Assembly: GCA_965279595.1 (NCBI GenBank) | Contig: OZ257246.1 | Location: 1,178,001-1,242,000 of the forward strand | Direction of reading: 5' to 3' | Source: CAIKLP01 sp965279595 | GTDB lineage: Bacteria > Bacteroidota > Bacteroidia > Sphingobacteriales > Sphingobacteriaceae | DNA: 64,000 nucleotides | Notes under the pieces: model-generated | Told to the model about the DNA's origin: nothing | The model's database searches: none | Seen by the model: the letters and a program-made list of their open reading frames with translations, nothing else | Part shown: positions 44,118 to 52,501 of the stretch, piece by piece | Numbering within the stretch: position 1 is the first letter of the stretch | Layout: each line of letters starts with the position of its first letter | Position numbers and translations under genes: made by a program

Positions 44118-45221
44118 ATGAGATTATTAATAGCCTATACCAATCCTTTCTCTTATTCTGAAACTTTCATTCATAATCATATTAAGTATTTGCATCCAAC
44201 AGAAACACTTACAAATGGATGGATGCCTTTTCAAGACAGTCATAAAAAATCAATTTTTAATGGACTGTTTGCAATTGATTTGCTTAGAGGATTTGTTCGA
44301 AAATATTTCCAGAAAATTTATTTTACTCAATATACAGCCGCATTAAAGAAATTCTTAATTAAAAATAAAATAGAAGTTGTTTTAGCTGAATATGGAATCA
44401 CTTCAGTTAATATTTCAATAGCGTGTAATGAACTGAATATACCCTTTGTGGCGCATTTTCATGGGTTTGATGCTTATGAATATAAAACAATTCAGAAATA
44501 CCATGATGAGTATTTGCTAATGTCAACAACAGCCAAAAAAATTGTAGTTGTATCTGAGGATATGAAACAGGCTTTGATTAATTTGGGAATTGACAGTAAG
44601 AAAATAATTAATAATCCATATGGCGTTGAGTTAGAAAAATACCAACAAGCATTTCCTGAAAAAAATAAAAATATTATTATTTCAGTTGGAAGATTCACCG
44701 CAAAAAAAGCACCACAATTAGTCATCAGATCTTTTTTTGAAGTGAAAAAACATATACAAGATGCTGAATTATGGATGATAGGTGGTGGTGAGTTATTAGA
44801 GGAATGTAAACTTTTAATAAATGAGTTAGGTTTGAATGATTCAATTAAATTGTTAGGAGTAAAGACACCAAATGAAATTTCAACTTATTTAAAACAAGCA
44901 AGAATTTTTGTTCAGCATTCGCTAAGACCAATTACAGGTGATTCAGAAGGAACGCCAAATACGGTTTTAGAGGCATCAGCAACGGGGTTGCCAATAGTAA
45001 GCACCAAACATGCTGGAATTAAAGAAGCTGTAATTCACGGACAAACAGGCTACTTGGTAGATGAAGGGGATTATCAAAAAATGGCTTCTATCTTAATTGA
45101 TTTAATACACGATGATGAAAGAGTGAAAGTTTTAGGAGCCAACGCTCGCTTACATGTCGAAAAGAATTATAATATTGTAAATAGAATTAATGCACTAAAA
45201 GAAATTATAGAAAATGATTAA
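44118..45221 (+). CDS. GT4-family glycosyltransferase, WcaL/AmsK-like
   Basis: A 367-residue GT-B glycosyltransferase starting MRLLIAYTNPFSYSETFIHNH, a start often seen in colanic-acid-type (WcaL/AmsK) transferases. VAHFHGFDAYEY lies near 114, IISVGRFTAKKAPQLVIRSF near 190-209, and SEGTPNTVLEASATGLPIVSTKHAGIKEAV near 277 has the E-x7-E-like donor site. It should add a hexose to the growing repeat unit. The last 8 bases overlap the start of the TylF-type methyltransferase gene, so the two are coupled. Confidence 0.9.
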   Translation: MRLLIAYTNPFSYSETFIHNHIKYLHPTETLTNGWMPFQDSHKKSIFNGLFAIDLLRGFVRKYFQKIYFTQYTAALKKFLIKNKIEVVLAEYGITSVNISIACNELNIPFVAHFHGFDAYEYKTIQKYHDEYLLMSTTAKKIVVVSEDMKQALINLGIDSKKIINNPYGVELEKYQQAFPEKNKNIIISVGRFTAKKAPQLVIRSFFEVKKHIQDAELWMIGGGELLEECKLLINELGLNDSIKLLGVKTPNEISTYLKQARIFVQHSLRPITGDSEGTPNTVLEASATGLPIVSTKHAGIKEAVIHGQTGYLVDEGDYQKMASILIDLIHDDERVKVLGANARLHVEKNYNIVNRINALKEIIEND

Positions 45222-45945
45222 TAAAGTTCTAAGAAAATTTGTTCAACAATTTGGCTATGATATTGTAAAGCAATCTGGAAAGATTGAGACCGATAGAAGT
45301 AGTTCTGAATTTCAAGAAATATTGAAAAAAGTAAGACCCTATACCATGACTTCAGAGGATAGAATATGGTCGCTTCATAATGCCATGAATTATGTGGTTA
45401 AAAATAATATTGAAGGTGATATAGTTGAATGTGGTGTTTGGCGAGGAGGAAGTTCTATGGTTGCCGCATTAACCATGTTGAATCATCAAACTTCAAACAA
45501 GAAATTATTTATGTATGATACTTATGAAGGCATGTCTGAACCATCTGATGAAGACGTGTCTATTTTAGGGGACACAGGTGAAGCAACTTGGCAAGGTATT
45601 AATCAATGCTTTGCAGATTTGCAAGATGTAAGCACCAATATTTACAGTACAAATTACCCTAAAGAAAAGATTAATTTAATTAAAGGTAAAGTAGAAGATA
45701 CGATACCACAAACTATTCCGGAAAAAATTTCATTATTAAGATTAGATACTGATTGGTATGAATCAACATACCATGAATTAGTGCATTTATTTCCTCGTTT
45801 AGTTAAAGGCGGAGTTCTGATAATTGATGATTATGGACATTGGCAAGGTGCAAGAAAAGCAGTCGATCAATATTTTAGTGAAAACAATATTCCGATTTTA
45901 TTAAATTGGATAGATTATACAGGTAGAGTAGCAATCAAAATATAA
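45214..45945 (+). CDS. TylF/MycF-family O-methyltransferase
   Basis: A 243-residue methyltransferase of the macrocin-O-methyltransferase type. Signatures: TMTSEDRIWSLHNAM near 44, IVECGVWRGGSSMVAA near 70-85 (SAM site), RLDTDWYESTYHELVHLFPRL near 176 and GGVLIIDDYGHWQGARKAVD near 200, with the Asp pair that binds Mg2+. TylF/MycF methylate sugar hydroxyls of macrolides; in surface glycan loci the same family methylates deoxysugars. It is the third distinct methyltransferase of the locus. It overlaps the glycosyltransferase by 8 bases and is followed at once by the flippase. Confidence 0.92.
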   Translation: MINKVLRKFVQQFGYDIVKQSGKIETDRSSSEFQEILKKVRPYTMTSEDRIWSLHNAMNYVVKNNIEGDIVECGVWRGGSSMVAALTMLNHQTSNKKLFMYDTYEGMSEPSDEDVSILGDTGEATWQGINQCFADLQDVSTNIYSTNYPKEKINLIKGKVEDTIPQTIPEKISLLRLDTDWYESTYHELVHLFPRLVKGGVLIIDDYGHWQGARKAVDQYFSENNIPILLNWIDYTGRVAIKI

Positions 45946-45946
45946 A

Positions 45947-47449
45947 TTGGGAATCGTAATTCGACAAAGTTTTAAATCAATTATTGTACAATACATTGGA
46001 GTAGTTGTAGGGTATTTGAATATTGTATGGCTTTTTCCCAAATGTCTTCCGCTTGATCAAATAGGTTTAATTCGTTTTATTTTAGAAATGGGTTTGTTCT
46101 TAGCCTATTTTGCACAAATCGGGGTGCCCAATGCAGTTAATAAATTCTATCCTTATTTTAGAAACACTGACAAAAATGATCATGGATTTCAATTTTGGAT
46201 TTTTATAACTCCTTTAATTGGAATAGTTTTTTTTTGTTTGCTGTTTGTTTTTATTCGACCACTCTTTATTTCTTCCTTTCAAGAAAATTCCCCTTTAGTG
46301 CTTGATTATTATTGGTACTTTATCCCTTTCACTATTATTTACGTTTATCAAAATATAACTGAACAATATTGTACCACACAATTAAGAATAGTTGTGCCCA
46401 AATTAATTCGAGATGTTTACTTAAGATTAGGCATGTCTGTTTTATTAGTGATCAATTATTTAAAATGGATTGATTTTGATCAATTGATGATTGCGATTAC
46501 CTTACTTTATTTCTCAGCGGTTGTAATTAATTTAATATACATACATAATTTAAGAGGGATTAATCTTAAGCCTGATTTCACAATTGTAAAAGAAAAAGAA
46601 ATCAGGAAACAAATACTTTATTTTTTAGGATTTATTATTATAGCGGGTATAGGTTCTACCTTAGTTAATAAGATTGATAGTTATATGATTTCATCTTTAA
46701 TTAATCTTTCAAGTTTTACTGTTTATTCAACTGCATTATTTATTGCAACAGTTATTGAAATGCCTTATCGCGCAGTTAGTCAAATAAGCACACCTATTGT
46801 CGCAGAAGCATTGAAGCAAAATAATATGGCAAAAATTGAAGATATATATAAGAAATCTTCAATCAATCAAACGCTAGTTGGTTTAGGTATCTTTCTATTA
46901 ATATGGATAAATACCGATAGCATATTTAGTATGATGCCAAATGGTGAGGCATTTAGAGCTGGGAAGTATGTGATACTCTTTATTGGATTAAGCAAATTAC
47001 TTGATTTATTAACAGGAGTAAACTCAGCGATTCTAGCCAATTCGAAATTCTATTACTATGGGTTGTATTTTATTTTCTTATTAGCTGGAATTGCAATTAC
47101 TGCAAATTATTTATTAATACCTCAACTTGGAATAATAGGTGTCGGTATTGCTACAGCGATTTCAATTTTGATATACAATTCGATGATTACTTTATTCATT
47201 AAAATTAAAATGAAAATTCATCCATTTACTAAAAAGACAATCGCATTATTGATTATTGGAATTTTGATGTTTATGTTGAACATCATTTTGCCTTTAATGA
47301 ATAATATATACCTAGATATTGCATATAGGTCAATGGTAATTATTGGTTTGTATTGCCTATTATGTTATTTATTTAAAATTTCTATTGAAATGAATAACAC
47401 ATTGCATATCTTGTTTAAAAGATTTATTAAAATAAACTTTAAATATTAA
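45947..47449 (+). CDS. oligosaccharide flippase family (Wzx-like) protein
   Basis: A 500-residue membrane protein with twelve to fourteen helices and few loops, matching polysaccharide biosynthesis/MurJ-Wzx type flippases: start GIVIRQSFKSIIVQYIGVVVGYLNI, a helix pair with GVPNAVNKFYPYFRN near 58, and DSYMISSLINLSSFTVYSTALFIATVIEMPYRAVSQISTPI near 244-285. It would move the lipid-linked glycan unit across the inner membrane. The start codon is TTG at 45947, one base past the previous stop (TAAATTG context); no ATG fits nearby. No Wzy-type polymerase is recognisable in the window. Confidence 0.88.
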   Translation: MGIVIRQSFKSIIVQYIGVVVGYLNIVWLFPKCLPLDQIGLIRFILEMGLFLAYFAQIGVPNAVNKFYPYFRNTDKNDHGFQFWIFITPLIGIVFFCLLFVFIRPLFISSFQENSPLVLDYYWYFIPFTIIYVYQNITEQYCTTQLRIVVPKLIRDVYLRLGMSVLLVINYLKWIDFDQLMIAITLLYFSAVVINLIYIHNLRGINLKPDFTIVKEKEIRKQILYFLGFIIIAGIGSTLVNKIDSYMISSLINLSSFTVYSTALFIATVIEMPYRAVSQISTPIVAEALKQNNMAKIEDIYKKSSINQTLVGLGIFLLIWINTDSIFSMMPNGEAFRAGKYVILFIGLSKLLDLLTGVNSAILANSKFYYYGLYFIFLLAGIAITANYLLIPQLGIIGVGIATAISILIYNSMITLFIKIKMKIHPFTKKTIALLIIGILMFMLNIILPLMNNIYLDIAYRSMVIIGLYCLLCYLFKISIEMNNTLHILFKRFIKINFKY

Positions 47450-47456
47450 CCTACCT

Positions 47457-48821
47457 ATGAAAAAAGCTACTCTCATTTTCCTAGTCATTTTTGCTTTTGC
47501 AAATAATTTATTTAGTCAAATTTTTCCATTAAATGGATTGACTGCACGTTATACTTTTAATGGGAATGCCATTGATTCAAGTGGAAATGGTAGGCATGGT
47601 ACAGTTCATTCAGCCTTGTTAACATCAGATCGATTCGGAAATGCAAACAGTGCTTATAATTTTAATGGTACGTCAAGCTATATCGAAGTTACTCCCCCAG
47701 ATACATTCATGGTTAGTAATTACAGTATTTCTTGTTGGATAAAACCAAATGTAATACCTGGAAATGGGACTTATAAATACATCATTTCTTTAGGAGGTAT
47801 AAACGCAGATAATGGCATGTCTTTGAATAATAATACTGTACAAGGAATAGTTGGTGGAAGTTATAATGTTTCTACTGCAATTTCTTTGGTAAACAATAAT
47901 TCTCAAGTTAATTTGAATTCTTGGTATCATTTAACGTTAACTAGAAATAACAACATTTTAAGTTTGTATATAAATGGATTATTAATTGATACAGCTTTTA
48001 CTGGTAGTGATGCAAACTTTGGTGGAGCTCCCAAAAGATTTACTATTGGAGCAAGATCTACATTAGCTAGTTCCTTTTTTATCAATGCCAAAATTGATGA
48101 TATTTTTATGTATAATAGGGTTCTTTCAGCAAATGAAGTAATTCAAGTTTTTAATGCTACTCCATGTAATGTCCAAATAGTTAACCAAACTACATCGAAA
48201 ACAGTTCATAGTGGATTGAGTGCTGGATTTAAAGTAGTTTCAACTGGACCGACTAGTAGTTATAACTGGCAAGTAGATAATGGTTTTGGATATAATAATA
48301 TAATTGATAATTGTAATTATTCAGGATCAAGTACTGATTCATTAACTATTCCCATAGTTGCATTAAATATGAATGGCTATAATTATAGATGTATCGTTTC
48401 TAGTTCTTCCTGTACTGACACTTCCCTTCTAATAAAAGTAATTGTGGATTCAACTTTCGTTACTGTTTATGATACTACACATGTAACTTTAGTTGATACT
48501 ACTTTTATTTCTGTTGCAGACACATTAATAATTAATGTATTGTTATCAGGAGTTTTGCCGCCACATAGCTCAAATTTGATTAAGGTTTATCCAAATCCGA
48601 CCAAAAACAAAATTGAAATCAATACAGGTAATTTTGGTTCAATGAATGGGTATTTGATTGAAGTTACTAATTCTCTTGGACAGAAAGTTTATACTACTTC
48701 TATAAATAGTCAATTGCTAAGTATTGATTTGAATACTTGGACGGGGAAAGGGATTTATTTTATTCATATAATAGATCCGCAAAATCACACCATTGAAATT
48801 AAGAAAATAATACTTCAATAA
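47457..48821 (+). CDS. LamG-domain protein with T9SS type A sorting domain
   Basis: A 454-residue secreted protein. Signal peptide MKKATLIFLVIFAFANNLFSQ; a LamG/concanavalin-like domain of about 200 residues (LNGLTARYTFNGNAIDSSGNG near 25, DDIFMYNRVLSANEVIQVF near 220); an Ig-like part with one likely disulfide; a linker of repeated YDTT/VDTT units (VTVYDTTHVTLVDTTFISVADT, about 345-365, split here for description); then a type A sorting domain (IKVYPNPTKNKIEI to the end). LamG domains often bind glycans. It lies 7 bases past the flippase on the same strand, and so is probably made with the glycan genes. Confidence 0.87.
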   Translation: MKKATLIFLVIFAFANNLFSQIFPLNGLTARYTFNGNAIDSSGNGRHGTVHSALLTSDRFGNANSAYNFNGTSSYIEVTPPDTFMVSNYSISCWIKPNVIPGNGTYKYIISLGGINADNGMSLNNNTVQGIVGGSYNVSTAISLVNNNSQVNLNSWYHLTLTRNNNILSLYINGLLIDTAFTGSDANFGGAPKRFTIGARSTLASSFFINAKIDDIFMYNRVLSANEVIQVFNATPCNVQIVNQTTSKTVHSGLSAGFKVVSTGPTSSYNWQVDNGFGYNNIIDNCNYSGSSTDSLTIPIVALNMNGYNYRCIVSSSSCTDTSLLIKVIVDSTFVTVYDTTHVTLVDTTFISVADTLIINVLLSGVLPPHSSNLIKVYPNPTKNKIEINTGNFGSMNGYLIEVTNSLGQKVYTTSINSQLLSIDLNTWTGKGIYFIHIIDPQNHTIEIKKIILQ

Positions 48822-48835
48822 TATTCTGATTTAAT

Positions 48836-48872
48836 AGCTGCAATTGGTATATTCTAATTGTAGCTTTTATTT
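48836..48872 (+). terminator. terminator after the LamG-T9SS gene
   Basis: Stem AGCTGCAATT / AATTGTAGCT (10 pairs, one G-U) with a 10-base loop, then TTTATTTT. It lies 14 bases after the LamG gene stop and just before the end of the convergent wecB gene, ending the plus-strand run of the glycan locus. Confidence 0.75.
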
Positions 48873-49967
48873 TATGAAGTAGATTTTTTTCAAATCCTGA
48901 ACAATCCTCTCAGCCGTTTTCCCATCCCACAAAGGTGGTATTCCGCCTTTCTTCCATTCACCATTAAATAGTTTATTTAAAGCAGGTTTTATTGCATCAG
49001 GGTTGGTGCCAATCAATTCATTAGTCCCAATTTCACAAGTCTCTGGTCTTTCTGTAGTAGTTCTCAAAGTGATGCAAGGAACATGCATTACCGTGGTTTC
49101 TTCTGTAATACCCCCGGAATCAGTAATCACTGCCTTAGCATGTTGCACCAAATAATTAAACTCTAAATAACTCATCGGGTCAGTTAAATAAAGTTGATCA
49201 TATTTAACTGCAATTTTTGAAAGCATTTTTGCAGTACGTGGATGAACCGGAAAAATTACTTTATAGCCATGACTGTTATTCATGATTTCTGCAATTAGCT
49301 TTTCTAATTGTTCATCCGAATCAACATTTGAAGGTCGGTGTAGAGTGAGTACAAAATAATTTTGCGCATTTAAATTTTCTTTCTCCCAAAATTTTGGTTG
49401 AATAAAATGCGGCATTTGTTTCAATAAGGTATCAATCATTGTGTTACCAACAAAAAATATATTTTCCTTAGCAACACCTGATTTTAATAAATTTTGATTG
49501 GCTAATTCGGTGGTTGTGAAAAAATAATCAGTAATGGAATCAGTTACCATTCTATTAATTTCTTCTGGCATTGTTTTGTCGCCTGAACGGATGCCCGCCT
49601 CAACATGAGCCACATCAATATTTAATTTTTTTGCGGCAATTGAACATGCCATTGTGGAAGTTACATCACCAACTACTAAACATAAATTACTAGGTGATTT
49701 TAATAATAATTCTTCATACCGAGTCATTATTTTTGCAGTTTGCTCTGCTTGGGTTCCTGATCCTACTTCTAAATTATGATCAGGTTTTGGTATTCCTAAT
49801 TGCTGAAAAAAATCTCCACTCATCTTCTGATCATAATGTTGACCAGTATGTATGAGTCGATAGGATATTGCAGTCCCTTTTTGCTTCTCAATTTCTAGAG
49901 CAGCAATTATTGGAGCAATTTTCATGAAATTTGGACGTGCACCAGCAATTATATCAATCAGTATCAT
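48867..49967 (-). CDS. wecB: UDP-N-acetylglucosamine 2-epimerase (non-hydrolysing)
   Basis: A 366-residue GT-B-fold epimerase that makes UDP-ManNAc from UDP-GlcNAc for surface glycans. Signatures: AGARPNFMKIAPIIAAL near 8-24, HTGQHYDQKMSGDFF near 41, HVEAGIRSGDKTMPEEINR near 120-138, TLHRPSNVDS near 208-217 and ITDSGGITEETTVMHVPCITLRTTTERPE near 285 (key catalytic and UDP-binding residues in each). Length is normal. Its ATG overlaps the YfhO gene's stop by one base (TAATG). Confidence 0.95.
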   Translation of the reverse strand: MILIDIIAGARPNFMKIAPIIAALEIEKQKGTAISYRLIHTGQHYDQKMSGDFFQQLGIPKPDHNLEVGSGTQAEQTAKIMTRYEELLLKSPSNLCLVVGDVTSTMACSIAAKKLNIDVAHVEAGIRSGDKTMPEEINRMVTDSITDYFFTTTELANQNLLKSGVAKENIFFVGNTMIDTLLKQMPHFIQPKFWEKENLNAQNYFVLTLHRPSNVDSDEQLEKLIAEIMNNSHGYKVIFPVHPRTAKMLSKIAVKYDQLYLTDPMSYLEFNYLVQHAKAVITDSGGITEETTVMHVPCITLRTTTERPETCEIGTNELIGTNPDAIKPALNKLFNGEWKKGGIPPLWDGKTAERIVQDLKKIYFIK

Positions 49968-52417
49968 TAAGCTTTTTCAGTATTATTTTCTTTGTTTTTT
50001 TTGAAACTCCAGAATAATGTAAATCCAATTAACAAAACTAATCCTATTGAACTTCCCATGGAAATTTTTTCACCTAGGTAATAACTTGCAGGTTCAAATC
50101 TATATTCAATTTCATGTTTGCCTGCAGGTATTTTCATTCCTCTTAACAAATAATTCACTCTTATATGTTCTACTTTTTGGCCATCTACATAAGCATTCCA
50201 GCCTTTCTCATAATAAATATCAGAGAAAACAGCAAAGCCATTTTGTGTAGAGTTAGAAGTATATTTAAGAGTATCCGGACTATAATAATTTAATTGAATG
50301 TTTGAAGTGCTGTCTTTTTGTAATTGAATGACACCAACTTTTTCTTCAAATCTTTTATCAATAATCACAGTATTTGATGGATTGAAATTAGTTAATGCTA
50401 ACATTTCTGAATCAGCATTCGCAACATATTTAATTTCATTTATAAACCAGGCATTACCGCAAGCTTGTGGGTTTAATTGTGCCATTCCTTGATTTGAACC
50501 TTGTGGTGCTGTAATGAAATATTTAGTATTCAACATACTCAATACATTCATGTTTCCTTTTGAAATTTGATTCTCAATCAATTCTTGGTAACGCTTCAAT
50601 TTGGCTGCATGATAACCACCAATTGATTTGTGATATCTTGATGTGTTGGCATCTGTAAACGGATTAACTGTCAAATTATAAACGCGATAATATTTACTAG
50701 TATCTTTTAGAATTTCTAAATCAGCAGCAGATGGAGGAACTTCTGCGTTGATGTTTTTTACTTTTCTTCCAAAATTATCAGCATTTAAATATCGTTTATC
50801 AATTGACCACATATCTATTAAAATTAAGGCAGCTAATCCAATCACTAAATAATTAGCTTGAATTTTTTGTTTTAAAAATCCGAAAATTAAACCAGCTCCA
50901 ATTAAAATAAATGCTAATGATCTTAAAGCATCCATTCTTAATAAACTTTCTCTATCCGCTGAAAGTGCTACTATGATTTGATCATAAGCCTCACCAAAGG
51001 CTGACTTGTCGCGTGTTTCATTAACGAAACTTCCTGCAATACTTGGAATTAAAACCAATGCAAATAATATTCCTCCAACAATGATTAATGAATTTCTAAA
51101 TTGTTTGCTCAATACTTTTTTATCAATTTTATTAGCTAATAATTCTTCTACAGCTAAAGCGGCTAATAATGGAACCATCAAGCTGGTTACAGCAAGAATA
51201 GATGACACTGCTCTGAATTTATTATAGTAAGGGAAATGAGTAAAAAAGAAATCGGAAAGGAAATAGAAATTTTTTCCCCATGATAGAAATAAAGTTAAAA
51301 TTACAGTTGCTAGTATCCACCACTTCTCTTTACGTTTAACAATAAACATTCCTAAAACAAATAGAAAAATTACCAACGACCCAAAATACACTGGTCCAGC
51401 TGTGAATGCTTGATCGCCCCAATATAAAGGCAGTTGTTTAATTATTTGTTGCGAGTTTGGAACACCTCTACCTTGAAGAAATTTATAAGTTTCAGAATTT
51501 TTTGTTAATTCACCAGCTGATGCACCACCATAAAAATTCGGAACTAATAATGTAAATGATTCTCCAATTCCATAGCTATATTCAAAAGCATATTCTTCAC
51601 TCAAACCATCTTTACTAGCTTTTGGATCTAGTGTTAATTCTGATTTTCCTCTAATCGATTCATGAGAGTATTCTTCAGTTAATAATATGGGTGTAATGTT
51701 AATTGCAATTGCTAATCCTGCAGCCATAGCCAAAGCCGCGGAAGCTTTGAAAAACTGTGGTATCGTTTTGTCTTTAATCGAATATATAAATTCAATGATT
51801 ATATATAAAACAATAGCAATGGCTAAATAATAACTCATTTGATAGTGATTAGCTTTTAATTGTAGGGCTAAGGCCAATGCTGTTAATGTTGCTCCTTTTA
51901 GAATTTGCCCTCGATAGGCCATCAAAATTCCAGCAATTGTTGGAGCAAATAGACCTATTACAATGGCTTTATTTGTGTGTCCAGCAGAAATAATTGCAAA
52001 ATTATAGGAAGAGAAAGCAAATGCTATTGCTCCCAAAACACTTAACCAAACATTCATTTTTAAGGCTCTCAATAAAATGAAGAATCCCAATAAGTATAAG
52101 AAAACTGTATTTACTGGGTTCGGTAAAATTAAATTATACCAATCCAAAATCTTTCCAGCAATGTTTGATGGGTAACCTAACCACAACAAATAAGTTGGCA
52201 TTCCCGAAAACATAGCATTACTCCAGAGTGCGTATGTTCCAGTGTTTTCTTTATAATTTCTGATTTCTGTGAATCCACCTTTTAAACTTTCAACGTCACC
52301 TTGTTTGATGACTTTACCTTCTAAAATGGGACTGAAATAAATGAAACTGATAGCAATAAATACCAAAAGGGCAATCAGAATAAATTGATTACGTTTGAAG
52401 AATGATTGTTTTTCCAT
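49967..52417 (-). CDS. YfhO-family membrane protein
   Basis: An 816-residue membrane protein of the YfhO type: about twelve helices in the first ~560 residues and a periplasmic beta-rich C-terminal part ending in a last helix (SSIGLVLLIGFTLFWSF). The first loop holds NYKENTGTYALWSNAMFSGMPTYLLWLGYP (residues ~45-74), the family's acceptor-site region. YfhO proteins transfer sugars from undecaprenyl-phosphate donors outside the membrane. I use the ATG at 52417 because a promoter -7 element (52439-52446) covers the alternative upstream TTG. Its coupling to wecB suggests it modifies the same glycan. Confidence 0.83.
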   Translation of the reverse strand: MEKQSFFKRNQFILIALLVFIAISFIYFSPILEGKVIKQGDVESLKGGFTEIRNYKENTGTYALWSNAMFSGMPTYLLWLGYPSNIAGKILDWYNLILPNPVNTVFLYLLGFFILLRALKMNVWLSVLGAIAFAFSSYNFAIISAGHTNKAIVIGLFAPTIAGILMAYRGQILKGATLTALALALQLKANHYQMSYYLAIAIVLYIIIEFIYSIKDKTIPQFFKASAALAMAAGLAIAINITPILLTEEYSHESIRGKSELTLDPKASKDGLSEEYAFEYSYGIGESFTLLVPNFYGGASAGELTKNSETYKFLQGRGVPNSQQIIKQLPLYWGDQAFTAGPVYFGSLVIFLFVLGMFIVKRKEKWWILATVILTLFLSWGKNFYFLSDFFFTHFPYYNKFRAVSSILAVTSLMVPLLAALAVEELLANKIDKKVLSKQFRNSLIIVGGILFALVLIPSIAGSFVNETRDKSAFGEAYDQIIVALSADRESLLRMDALRSLAFILIGAGLIFGFLKQKIQANYLVIGLAALILIDMWSIDKRYLNADNFGRKVKNINAEVPPSAADLEILKDTSKYYRVYNLTVNPFTDANTSRYHKSIGGYHAAKLKRYQELIENQISKGNMNVLSMLNTKYFITAPQGSNQGMAQLNPQACGNAWFINEIKYVANADSEMLALTNFNPSNTVIIDKRFEEKVGVIQLQKDSTSNIQLNYYSPDTLKYTSNSTQNGFAVFSDIYYEKGWNAYVDGQKVEHIRVNYLLRGMKIPAGKHEIEYRFEPASYYLGEKISMGSSIGLVLLIGFTLFWSFKKNKENNTEKA

Positions 52418-52438
52418 TGTTTTTTTTAATGAACTTGC

Positions 52439-52471
52439 CAAATGTACAAAATTGATTTTGTGAAATTCAAT
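52439..52471 (-). promoter_or_regulatory. candidate promoter of YfhO-wecB
   Basis: On the minus strand ATTG (52468-52471), 21 bases, then TACATTTG (52439-52446). The -7 element is perfect, the -33 element is imperfect and the spacing long. It implies a leader of ~15 bases before the ATG at 52417. Confidence 0.45.
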
Positions 52472-52501
52472 ATCTTAGGGCCTCAATTGAACTAAAATAG
52501 G

